Shown: positions 11,585 to 20,218 of the stretch, one piece after another
How the letters are laid out: each line of letters begins with the position of its first letter
Position numbering within the stretch: the stretch's first letter is position 1
Source of the DNA: Clostridia bacterium
Lineage (GTDB): Bacteria; Bacillota; Clostridia; Christensenellales; Aristaeellaceae
DNA length: 20,218 bases
Assembly: GCA_900769875.1 (NCBI GenBank)
Contig: CAAGII010000094.1
Location: forward strand, 1 to 20,218
Direction: 5' to 3'
Position numbers and translations under genes: made by a program
The notes under the pieces: generated by a model
Database searches by the model: none
What the model was told of the DNA's origin: nothing
Seen by the model: the letters and a program-made list of their open reading frames with translations, nothing else

Positions 11585-13996
11585 TTATTGTACGGGAACC
11601 TCGGTCTCCAGCGGACGGATGGTGACGCCCGTGTAGAGGATCTGCTGGCGGGCGGGGTAGGTGTCCGTCGCGAGGAACACGCGCTCCACCTCCTGGCCGT
11701 TGACATACTTGACGCGGTAGCTGCTCACCTTCACGCCGTCCCTCGCGGACTGGAATTCGTAGGGCGGCTCATCCACATACACCACATATTCACCCTTGTT
11801 GTCGGGGCGGATTTCCGGCTCCACGGGCGCGGGGAGAATCTCCTCCTCGGTAGCGAAGTCGTACTTCACGCCTTCCTCCAGCGGCTGACCGTAGATGGTC
11901 ACCTTGGTAATCAGGCGGTTGCGGTTGCCGGGCTTGCTCTCCACCGCCGCCTTGATATAGATGGGGTACGCGGTGGTGTTCTGGAACACCAGATCGCGGC
12001 GGTGATTGGAGTACCAGTACACGGTTGCGTCCTTGCCAAGCTCGGCGTAATTGACAGTCAGGCCGTGCGGATAGCGAGTGAGGATATTCATGCCCGCGTA
12101 GATCGCCGCCTGATAGATGGTGGTGCTTGCCTGGCACACGCCGCCGCCGATTCCGGTATCAATCTGGCCGTAGACGTACTCCTGCGCGGGATAGAAGCCG
12201 TTGCGCTCGGTGCGCTCGCCCACCACGTTGTTGAAGGAGAACGACCCGCCGGACTGGATCGCCGTGCCTGAAACAAGCGCAAAGGCGCGGCGGATGTTGT
12301 TGTTGCGGTTATCGTCGCTGCTGGTGGAGATGTCCGTGGTCGCCACAGCGCGCACGGCGTACTGTGTGGCGCGCAGCTGCTCCACCGTGGTTCTGGGGGG
12401 AAGCTCGGTCAGCTCCAGCTCCACCGTGCCGGACTCCATGTTCGACACCATCTGGTAGAGCCGTTCCTTGAGCTCGTCGGTGTTCAGGCAGCGGCCGCTC
12501 CTTTCGGGGCTGAACTCGAAGGGCTCGGTCAGCTGCGGATTGAAGGCCACCATGTACGCGTCCTGCGCGGGCTCATAGAAGCGGTTGGCAAGGTCGTTGA
12601 GGATGGAATCCACCACCGAGGTATCGCCGGTGGGCTGTACGGACGCGGCGTGGAAGGGCGCTGCGAGCAGCTCGTCCATCGCCTGCTTGCGCGCCTCATA
12701 ATCCCCCTGATGACCCTGCTGCCACGCGGCGTTCATCGCCTCGCTCACGTCCACCTGCATGCCCAGCTGGGCGGCGCGGATTTCGCTGCAGACCGTGCCC
12801 TCATGCACCAGCTGCACGCACCACGCGTCGTTGCGGCGGTAGGCCTGCGACATGACCTCGTTCACGGCCTCCTGCTGGGTCATGCCGCCCAGATGGATGC
12901 CGTCCACATACACGCCCTGACAGAAGCGTCCGTCATAGGCGGACACCTCCGCCACCAGCGCCTCATAGCGCTGCCGCTCAATCGAGGAGGAAATGACGAC
13001 GTACAGCGTCGCCACAATCACGCAGATCGCCAGCGCAAAGGCAAGCCACTTGCGCACGGTCTTGGGAATAGTGTCCAGCGACACACGGGGCAGCTTGATT
13101 TCCTTCAGCCTGAGGAAGGCCGCGGGCTTCTGCTTCTGCTCCGACCACGCGGGGTGACTGCCCGAGCCCATCAGGTAATTGGGTGCGTTGACGCGCTGCT
13201 GTGGCTGGCTCCAGCCGCTCTGCGGGGTGGGCACCTGCCGCCCCGTCGCGGGATAGGGTGCGCCGGGCATCTGCCGGGGCGGATAGCCCACCGGAGCGCC
13301 GGGCATCTGCGCGCCGTTCATCGGCACACTGTTCATCGGTACGCCGTTCACCGGCACAGAGTGCGGGGGATATCCCGGCTCACCCGTCGCGTACGCGCCC
13401 GTGTTCATCTGCTGATGCTGTCCGGGATAGCCCTGCCAGTAATCGGAGGGGTATGCCGCCGCGTCGTTGCGCAGGGGCATCTGCGGCTGGGTATAGACGG
13501 GCAGCTGCTCCCTGGCGGTGTGCGCGCCCTGCGGGGAAGGCGGATAAGCGCCCGGCTGGCTGTAGGGGCCGGGCTGCTGGTACTGTGTCTGCTGGGGCGG
13601 ATAGTAGCCGTAGCCGCCCTGTGACGCGTAGCTGCCCGGCTGCGCGGGCGGCGTATAGGACGCAAAGGGCACAGCCGGCGGCTCGTTGCCCTGCGGAGAG
13701 CCGTAGGTGGTGCGCATCCGGCTCCGCTGCGGCTGCGCAGGCGGCAGCGGCGTGCTCTGCCTGTCAGGCGCCGCCTGCTCATGATGCTGCATCGAAAGCG
13801 GCGCGGGGACGGGCGGCTCCTGAAGCGGGGCGGGCACGCCCTGTGCGCCATGGGGAAGCGGCTCCTGCGGCAGCGTATCGGAGGGCTGCGCATCCACGGC
13901 GTCCGTCACGCTGTGGTAACGCGCGCTTCTGCGGCGGCGCACAGGGCCGCCCGCCTCCGGCTGCTGCGGAAAGAGATTCCGGTCAGATTCGGACAT
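11585..13996 (-). CDS. VanW-domain membrane protein with long Pro/Gln-rich cytoplasmic N-terminus
   Basis: 803 residues. Residues 1-300 are low complexity, rich in Pro, Gln, Tyr and Gly, with short repeats such as VPMNSVPMNG and MPGAP (about 215-246). One membrane helix lies at about 317-337 (WLAFALAICVIVATLYVVI). The external part begins with a YoaR-like, peptidoglycan-binding type-4 domain (CQGVYVDGIHLGGMTQQEAV). A VanW domain follows (about 575-690), with GGSFSFNNVVGERT, TGIGGGVCQASTTIYQAA and YWYSNHRRDLVFQN motifs. The C-terminal strands may be G5-like. VanW occurs in some vancomycin-resistance clusters, but in most Firmicutes such proteins are cell-envelope proteins of unknown function, so no resistance role is implied. 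The ATG follows AAGGAGGAAGCGC. It is last in the operon, 33 bases after the PHP gene. Confidence 0.88.
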   Translation of the reverse strand: MSESDRNLFPQQPEAGGPVRRRRSARYHSVTDAVDAQPSDTLPQEPLPHGAQGVPAPLQEPPVPAPLSMQHHEQAAPDRQSTPLPPAQPQRSRMRTTYGSPQGNEPPAVPFASYTPPAQPGSYASQGGYGYYPPQQTQYQQPGPYSQPGAYPPSPQGAHTAREQLPVYTQPQMPLRNDAAAYPSDYWQGYPGQHQQMNTGAYATGEPGYPPHSVPVNGVPMNSVPMNGAQMPGAPVGYPPRQMPGAPYPATGRQVPTPQSGWSQPQQRVNAPNYLMGSGSHPAWSEQKQKPAAFLRLKEIKLPRVSLDTIPKTVRKWLAFALAICVIVATLYVVISSSIERQRYEALVAEVSAYDGRFCQGVYVDGIHLGGMTQQEAVNEVMSQAYRRNDAWCVQLVHEGTVCSEIRAAQLGMQVDVSEAMNAAWQQGHQGDYEARKQAMDELLAAPFHAASVQPTGDTSVVDSILNDLANRFYEPAQDAYMVAFNPQLTEPFEFSPERSGRCLNTDELKERLYQMVSNMESGTVELELTELPPRTTVEQLRATQYAVRAVATTDISTSSDDNRNNNIRRAFALVSGTAIQSGGSFSFNNVVGERTERNGFYPAQEYVYGQIDTGIGGGVCQASTTIYQAAIYAGMNILTRYPHGLTVNYAELGKDATVYWYSNHRRDLVFQNTTAYPIYIKAAVESKPGNRNRLITKVTIYGQPLEEGVKYDFATEEEILPAPVEPEIRPDNKGEYVVYVDEPPYEFQSARDGVKVSSYRVKYVNGQEVERVFLATDTYPARQQILYTGVTIRPLETEVPVQ

Positions 13997-14029
13997 GCGC
14001 TTCCTCCTTGATTGGTTTCTTGTGTGGAA

Positions 14030-14849
14030 TCACCGCGCCTCAAGCGCGTGCTGCAATGCCTGCATATCCTCCGCGGCGCTGCGCCAGTGATCAAGCGTGC
14101 AGCCGAGGCGGCCGTGACGGTCGTTCTCCTGATGGAAATCGCTGCCGCCCGTCACCAGCAGTCCCATGCGGCGGGTCATGCGATCCAGCGCGGTATAGCC
14201 GCGGCTCGCCGCCGAGGGATGATAGACCTCCACGCCCATCAGCCCCTCGTCCTTCCATTTTTCAAGCAGCGACGGCAGCTGATGCTCCTCCACCGGCAGC
14301 TCGCAGGGATGCGCCAGCACGGGCACAAAGCCGCCCTCGCGCATCAGCGCAAGCGCGTCGTGCATATTCAGCCTTTCGCCCGGCACGTACGCGGGCTGAT
14401 CGTGCCCGATGTAGCGCGCAAAGGCGTCCTGCATGCAGGCGACATAGCCCGCGTGCACCATGGCGCGCGCGATGTGCGGGCGGCCGATTGTGCCGTGGCA
14501 GCGCTTCTCCAGCGCCCTCCAGTCCAGCGGCATGCCGAGCCGCTCCAGCTTGTCCAGCATCCGGCGCGCGCGCTCCACGCGCTTCCCGGCAAGGTCGCGG
14601 ATGGTCTGGCGCAGCGCGGGCGCGTCGCCATAGCCGTAGCCGAGCAGGTGCAGGCTGCGCATATCGCCGATGCTCAGCTCCACGCCCGGGATCACGGGGA
14701 TGGGCGTTTCCTGTCCGCGCAGCGCGTCGCAGCCCTCCATGGTATCATGGTCGGTCAGCGCCAGCACGGTCACACCGGCGCTTGCGGCCTCCTCCACCAG
14801 CTGGCGCGGGGTCAGCACCCCGTCCGAGCAGACGGAATGGGTATGCAGA

Positions 14850-14863
<14 letters not shown>
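14030..14863 (-). CDS. PHP-domain metal-dependent phosphoesterase
   Basis: 277 residues. Stand-alone PHP proteins of this TrpH/YciV-like type hydrolyse phosphoester bonds, for example in 3',5'-bisphosphonucleotides or short oligonucleotide 5' ends. Metal-binding motifs are complete: DLHTHS (His7, His9), CSDG, LTDHDT (Asp38-His39-Asp40), a central PGVELS, VLAHPC, and GGSDFH near the C-terminus. I chose ATG 14863-14861 because it gives the canonical DLHTHS start and lies just behind GAGGAG, inside the end of ftsH; a longer reading would overlap ftsH extensively. The two genes overlap by 14 bases, so translation is probably coupled. The true substrate cannot be told from the sequence. Confidence 0.88.
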
Positions 14864-16859
<1,996 letters not shown>

Positions 16860-16865
16860 AATCTT

Positions 16866-16871
16866 CCTCCT
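16866..16871 (-). promoter_or_regulatory. Ribosome binding site that fixes the TTG start of ftsH
   Basis: A perfect AGGAGG lies 6 bases upstream of TTG (16859-16857), and no ATG or GTG in frame nearby fits the FtsH N-terminus. Confidence 0.85.
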
Positions 16872-16934
16872 TGCTGCCGCTGGGCGGCGGAGCCACCCGC
16901 GCCCGCCCGTCAGCCTGTTTCATAAACAGTACCA

Positions 16935-16964
16935 ATTATACCATAGAGTGGGCGGCAAATGCAA
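16935..16964 (-). promoter_or_regulatory. Sigma-A type promoter for ftsH
   Basis: On the minus strand TTGCAT (complement of 16959-16964) and a perfect TATAAT (complement of 16935-16940) are 18 bases apart, and the -10 box is extended by TGG. The leader to the ftsH start is about 70 bases, GC-rich, with no terminator that I can see. Confidence 0.75.
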
Positions 16965-16983
16965 TTTCGTGATTGTAACAGTA

Positions 16984-17550
16984 TTAGCCCTTTTCGTCCA
17001 TGTACAGGCGGGGCGCAAGCACGCCGATATCGGGCAGGTTGCGGTAGCGCTCGGCGTAGTCCAGACCATAGCCGACCACGAATTCGTCGGGGATGGAGAA
17101 GCAGAAGTAGTCCGCCTTCAAATCCACGCGGCGGCGGGCGGGCTTGTCCAGCAGCGTGCAGATGCGAATGGACGCAGCGCCGCGCGCCGCAAGGTGCTCC
17201 TTGAGGTAGTGCAGCGTCATGCCGCTGTCCACGATGTCCTCCACGATGAGCAGGTCGCGCCCGGTGATGTCCAGCTTCAGGTCAAGGTTCACCTTGACCA
17301 CGCCCGTGGTCTTGGTGGCGCTGCCATAGCTGGAGACGGACATGAACTCGGTCTGCAGGGGCAGGTCGATCTCGCGGATCAGGTCGGAGTAGAACACCAC
17401 CGCCCCCTTCAGGATGCCGATCACCACCGGCGACTTGCCGGCATAGTCCTCCGTAATGCGCCTGCCCAGCGCCTTCACCGCCCGGGCGATTTCCTCGCGC
17501 GTGACCAGAATGCGGTCGATATCCTGATAGATCGCAGCCGTTGTATCCAT
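16984..17550 (-). CDS. hpt: Hypoxanthine phosphoribosyltransferase
   Basis: Purine salvage: converts hypoxanthine (and usually guanine) plus PRPP to IMP (GMP). The 188-residue protein has the normal family length. The PRPP-binding motif LLIVEDIVDSGMTL lies at about 100-113 with both acidic residues in place. The flexible-loop region FMSVSSYGSATKTTG (69-83) and the C-terminal purine-contact segment FVVGYGLDYAERYRNLP are also present. ATG 17550-17548 is preceded by GGAAGGAG. It lies 42 bases after tilS in the same direction, the conserved tilS-hpt-ftsH order of Firmicutes. Confidence 0.96.
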   Translation of the reverse strand: MDTTAAIYQDIDRILVTREEIARAVKALGRRITEDYAGKSPVVIGILKGAVVFYSDLIREIDLPLQTEFMSVSSYGSATKTTGVVKVNLDLKLDITGRDLLIVEDIVDSGMTLHYLKEHLAARGAASIRICTLLDKPARRRVDLKADYFCFSIPDEFVVGYGLDYAERYRNLPDIGVLAPRLYMDEKG

Positions 17551-17592
17551 AAATGCTCTCCTTCCATGATGTATACGCAGTTGGCAGGGATT

Positions 17593-18936
17593 TCATTCCA
17601 TCCATGGCATATCGCCATCAAACACAAGGCGGACGCATTCCTCATCCGCCCGCGCGCGCGGTACGTTGCCCGCGCCGACGCCGCCGACCAGCAGCACCTC
17701 GCCGCCCCGGCAGAGCAGGGGAAGCGCGTCGCGGAATGGCGCGTCCACCCTCCGGTTGACAAGATAGTCCTGCAGAGACTGCCGTCCCGCGCAGCCAAAG
17801 GGTCTGATCCAGTCGCCGGTGCGGCGGTGGCGCAGCACGCATCCGCGCAGCATCGCGCACGGAAGCTGCTGGCAGCGTTTGCCGTCGCCAGGGTCAGGCT
17901 GCGGGGGCAGTATATGAAGCGTCACGCCGTCCAGCGCCGCTCCCGTATCGCCCAGCGGCACGGGTGCTGCGGGCGGGGGCGCGTCCCCCGGCACAAGGTG
18001 CAGGTAGCGCCAGCCCCGGAAGGCATGCCACGCGCCGGGAAGATTGCAGCGCGCGCCCGCCCCGGCGTCTGCAAGGGCGCAGAGCGCCGCGGTCTGCATT
18101 TGGGTCAGGCTGCGCTCGGGAAGCCCCGGCGCGCCCTCGCGCTGCCACCAGAGGCGAAGCGCATGCCTGCGCAGCCCGGGCGGCTGCTCACACAGAAGTT
18201 CCAGCCGGAGGCAACGCCCGTGCGCGGCGCGCGCAAGCAGCTCCTCCGCGGCGTCAAAAAGAAACTCGGCGTCCTCCTGCAGAAGCGACGCGGTCGCGGC
18301 GAGGCGCATTTCAGCGCCGGGAGCAAGCCGCTCCATCAGGGGCAGAAGCTCATGGCGCACCGCGTTTCGCAGATAGCGGCCGTCCTGATTGGAGCTGTCC
18401 TCCCGCCAGTCCTGCCCAAGATCGCGCAAAAGCGCGCGCAGCTCCCCGCGGCCAAAGCGCAAAAGCGGGCGCAGGATGCGCATGCCTCCCTGGCACGCAT
18501 CCTCCCTCATGGCGCAAAGCCCGTTCAGCCCCGCGCCCCGGAGGAGGTGCAGCATCAGCGTTTCCGCCTGATCGAAACGGTGATGGGCAAGCACCAGCGC
18601 GTCCATGCCGTGCTGCGCCATTGCGTCGCGGAAAAAGCCGTAGCGGACGCGCCGCGCCCAGTCCTCGCCCGGATGCTCCGGCGGCACGGCCCTGAAGCAG
18701 TGCAGCGGCACGTCAAAGCGGCGGCAGAGCGAGCGCACAAACGCTTCGTCCGCGTCGGATTCCTCCGCGCGCAGAGCGTGGTTCACATGCGCCGCCTCCA
18801 GATGGATCTCCCCCGCGTCCCTCAGGACAAGCAGCAGGCGAAGCAACGCCACCGAATCCGCGCCGCCGCTCAGCCCCAGCAGCAGCCTCCCGGACAGGGG
18901 CGGGAGGGCGCGCGCCATATGCTCCAGCCCGTCCAT
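17593..18936 (-). CDS. tilS: tRNA(Ile)-lysidine synthase TilS
   Basis: Attaches lysine to C34 of the tRNA-Ile with CAU anticodon, so that it reads AUA rather than AUG; essential in nearly all bacteria. 447 residues. The ATP-pyrophosphatase PP-loop SGGADS is at residues 23-28, followed by AAHVNHALRAEESDADEAFV and LAHHRFDQAETLMLHLLRG, both diagnostic for TilS. The central substrate-binding region follows, then a C-terminal TilS domain with LRHRRTGDWIRPFGCAGRQSLQDYLV. Its ATG (18936-18934) shares one base with the stop of the preceding gene (TGATG), so translation is coupled. Confidence 0.95.
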   Translation of the reverse strand: MDGLEHMARALPPLSGRLLLGLSGGADSVALLRLLLVLRDAGEIHLEAAHVNHALRAEESDADEAFVRSLCRRFDVPLHCFRAVPPEHPGEDWARRVRYGFFRDAMAQHGMDALVLAHHRFDQAETLMLHLLRGAGLNGLCAMREDACQGGMRILRPLLRFGRGELRALLRDLGQDWREDSSNQDGRYLRNAVRHELLPLMERLAPGAEMRLAATASLLQEDAEFLFDAAEELLARAAHGRCLRLELLCEQPPGLRRHALRLWWQREGAPGLPERSLTQMQTAALCALADAGAGARCNLPGAWHAFRGWRYLHLVPGDAPPPAAPVPLGDTGAALDGVTLHILPPQPDPGDGKRCQQLPCAMLRGCVLRHRRTGDWIRPFGCAGRQSLQDYLVNRRVDAPFRDALPLLCRGGEVLLVGGVGAGNVPRARADEECVRLVFDGDMPWME

Positions 18937-20218
18937 CAGTTCTTCGCCGGGCGCTTGGGCGCGGCGCAGACGGGGCAGGAGATCAGGTTGACGTAGGCCG
19001 CGTCGTTGAGCTGTCCATAGGTGAAGGAGCCCTTGAAGGGCAGGTTGCGCGCGTTGGCTGACTTGCAGTACGCGTCCAGATGGTAGTACGAGCCGCCGTC
19101 GGGATTATAGAACAGCAGCTGATTCGCGTCGGCGATCGGGGCGGGCGTGGGCATCTGCGTGATGACCGCGCTTGCAGGGGTTGCGGTCGCCTCCTCGTTG
19201 GATTCAAGCGACGCGGGATCGAGATACCACATCTCCTCCTCGCGCACCATGATGACCTTGAACTGGTAGATCTTGGGCGCGTTGCCGTTGTTGCGGTGCA
19301 GGCTGATGCTCACGGTGATGGTGCGGCTCAGATCGTTATCGGTGCCGGAGATGGCCGTGGCGTTGTACTCGGTGGGCGTGCGGTTGGCAAGGATGCGGTA
19401 GAGCGATTCCATCGGCTTGTCCTGCTTTTTGACCCACGAGGGCGCGCACAGGGTAATCATGCTGTCCAGATTGTTCACCGACCAGAAGTAAAGGAAGGAC
19501 TCCATGCGCTCCACAGCCTCGCTCTGCATGCCGGAGGAGGCGGGCGCGGCGGTCGGCACAACGGGCGCGGGCGTCGCTTCCACGCCGGAGGCGATGCCCG
19601 CGTAGATGTCCGGCGTGACCGACGGCTGACTGATTTCGTTCGCCGTGCTCTGCGCCGCGGGCTGCTTCGCGTCCGCGGGAGCGCTGCTCAGCGCGCTCAC
19701 CACCGCCACCACCGCCAGCGCGCCCAGCACGCAGGAGAGGGTGATCTTGATATCGTCGCGCAGCAGCGGACGCACCCACAGCATCAGCGCGACCACGGCG
19801 GCAAGCCCGGTAAAGAGCCATTTCATCCACGCAAGGCCCGATACCGCCATGCCCACCACAAACAGCACCGCAAGCACGGGCAGGGCAAGGTAGACAATCA
19901 GCCTGCCCACCCCGTCCACGTCCACATGCGTGGCAGGCTGGTACTGCTGGGGCGGAGGCACGGGCTGCATGTACTGGGAATAGACAGGCGGCTGCGCCTG
20001 CTGGGGCACGCCGTTGACCTGATAGGGATAGCCCTGCCGCTGATACGGCGACGGCTGGTAGGCCGTGTTATACGCGCCCGGCGCGGGCTGCTGATACGCC
20101 GTCTGGTACGGCTGCTGCGGGCGCATTTGCCCCGGCACGGGCTGCTGGTACGCCGTCTGGTACGGCTGCTGCGGGCGCATTTGCCCCGGCACGGGCTGCT
20201 GGTACGCCGTCTGGTACG
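18936..20218 (-). CDS. Multi-pass membrane protein with Pro/Gln/Tyr-rich repeat N-terminus and C-terminal Cys module (5' end outside the window)
   Basis: At least 427 codons; the frame is open to the right edge, so the true start lies outside. The N-terminal region consists of repeats of an 18-residue unit (QMRPQQPYQTAYQQPVPG), followed by degenerate YQQP/YQPSPYQ copies. About three hydrophobic segments follow (LIVYLALPVLAVLFVVGMAV, WLFTGLAAVVALMLWV, LSCVLGALAVVAVVSAL). Then come an Ala/Pro/Thr-rich linker, a folded region (AVERMESFLYFWSVNNLDSM...) and a C-terminal module YYHLDAYCKSA...LNDAAYVNLISCPVC. Its three cysteines and 'small residue-C-P-x-C' ending recall Ada-like or 'hxxxC...GxxPCxxC' zinc modules. 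I do not recognise the full protein. It is coupled to tilS by a TGATG overlap. Confidence 0.8.
   Translation of the reverse strand, partial: YQTAYQQPVPGQMRPQQPYQTAYQQPVPGQMRPQQPYQTAYQQPAPGAYNTAYQPSPYQRQGYPYQVNGVPQQAQPPVYSQYMQPVPPPQQYQPATHVDVDGVGRLIVYLALPVLAVLFVVGMAVSGLAWMKWLFTGLAAVVALMLWVRPLLRDDIKITLSCVLGALAVVAVVSALSSAPADAKQPAAQSTANEISQPSVTPDIYAGIASGVEATPAPVVPTAAPASSGMQSEAVERMESFLYFWSVNNLDSMITLCAPSWVKKQDKPMESLYRILANRTPTEYNATAISGTDNDLSRTITVSISLHRNNGNAPKIYQFKVIMVREEEMWYLDPASLESNEEATATPASAVITQMPTPAPIADANQLLFYNPDGGSYYHLDAYCKSANARNLPFKGSFTYGQLNDAAYVNLISCPVCAAPKRPAKN
20101..20218. repeat. Exact 54-bp tandem repeat, running off the right edge
   Basis: Bases 20101-20154 and 20155-20208 are identical, and 20209-20218 begin a third identical copy. 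The unit is a multiple of three and encodes 18 residues in the minus-strand membrane protein gene. A shortened, diverged copy lies at 20065-20100. Total copy number cannot be seen. Confidence 0.93.

Noticed and set aside
13258..13360. Short repeats in the VanW gene considered as a CRISPR-like or regulatory array
   Set aside because: They are imperfect, in frame, and encode VPMNG/MPGAP-type low-complexity protein sequence; there are no unique spacers.
11585..13996. Vancomycin resistance from the VanW domain
   Set aside because: No vanA/B-type ligase, vanX/Y or vanRS genes are present, and the domain is common in Firmicutes envelope proteins without any resistance link.

Overview
The window reads as the chromosome of a GC-rich, spore-forming member of the Firmicutes, most likely a gut-type clostridium. 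The evidence is a mother-cell sporulation sigma factor (SigK), strong AGGAGG-type ribosome binding sites, a tilS-hpt-ftsH gene order, sigma-A type promoters with 17-18 base spacers, and a carboxyspermidine-type polyamine operon. I see no phage, insertion sequence, CRISPR array or toxin-antitoxin pair. The window looks like core chromosome with a few unusual genes and RNA elements.

Left part (1-4500). The start of tuf (EF-Tu) leaves the left edge on the minus strand behind a tRNA-Gly, and both share one strong promoter. Divergent from them is a small SCP2-like gene followed by a polyphosphate kinase 2. Next, on the minus strand, is the manganese exporter gene mntP under a yybP-ykoY (Mn2+) riboswitch with its own terminator. 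Divergent from mntP is a secreted caspase-like protease with a perfect EF-hand loop. An inverted repeat lies between these two divergent promoters. A tRNA-Gln/tRNA-Glu operon follows.

Middle part (4500-11600). A single-pass membrane protein of unknown function (minus) is divergent from a protein that follows the layout of a radical SAM/SPASM enzyme but has none of the cluster-binding cysteines. This gene converges on sigK. A plus-strand operon follows: agmatinase, carboxy(nor)spermidine dehydrogenase and carboxy(nor)spermidine decarboxylase. Together these would turn agmatine into putrescine and then spermidine without S-adenosylmethionine. Its 5' leader contains what looks like a complete transcription attenuator or riboswitch-like structure that I cannot assign to a known class. 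Behind the operon terminator lies a 51-codon remnant of the C-terminus of an acetolactate synthase.

Right part (11585-20218). A long minus-strand gene series, read from the right edge leftwards: a multi-pass membrane protein with a repetitive Pro/Gln/Tyr-rich N-terminus and a Cys-containing C-terminal module, tilS, hpt, ftsH (with its own promoter and a TTG start), a PHP-domain phosphoesterase, and a VanW-domain membrane protein with a long Pro/Gln-rich cytoplasmic N-terminus. Close spacing and stop/start overlaps indicate transcriptional and translational coupling.

The observations most worth a second look are the polyamine operon leader, the cysteine-less radical SAM homologue, the EF-hand caspase with the dyad in front of it, and the acetolactate synthase remnant.
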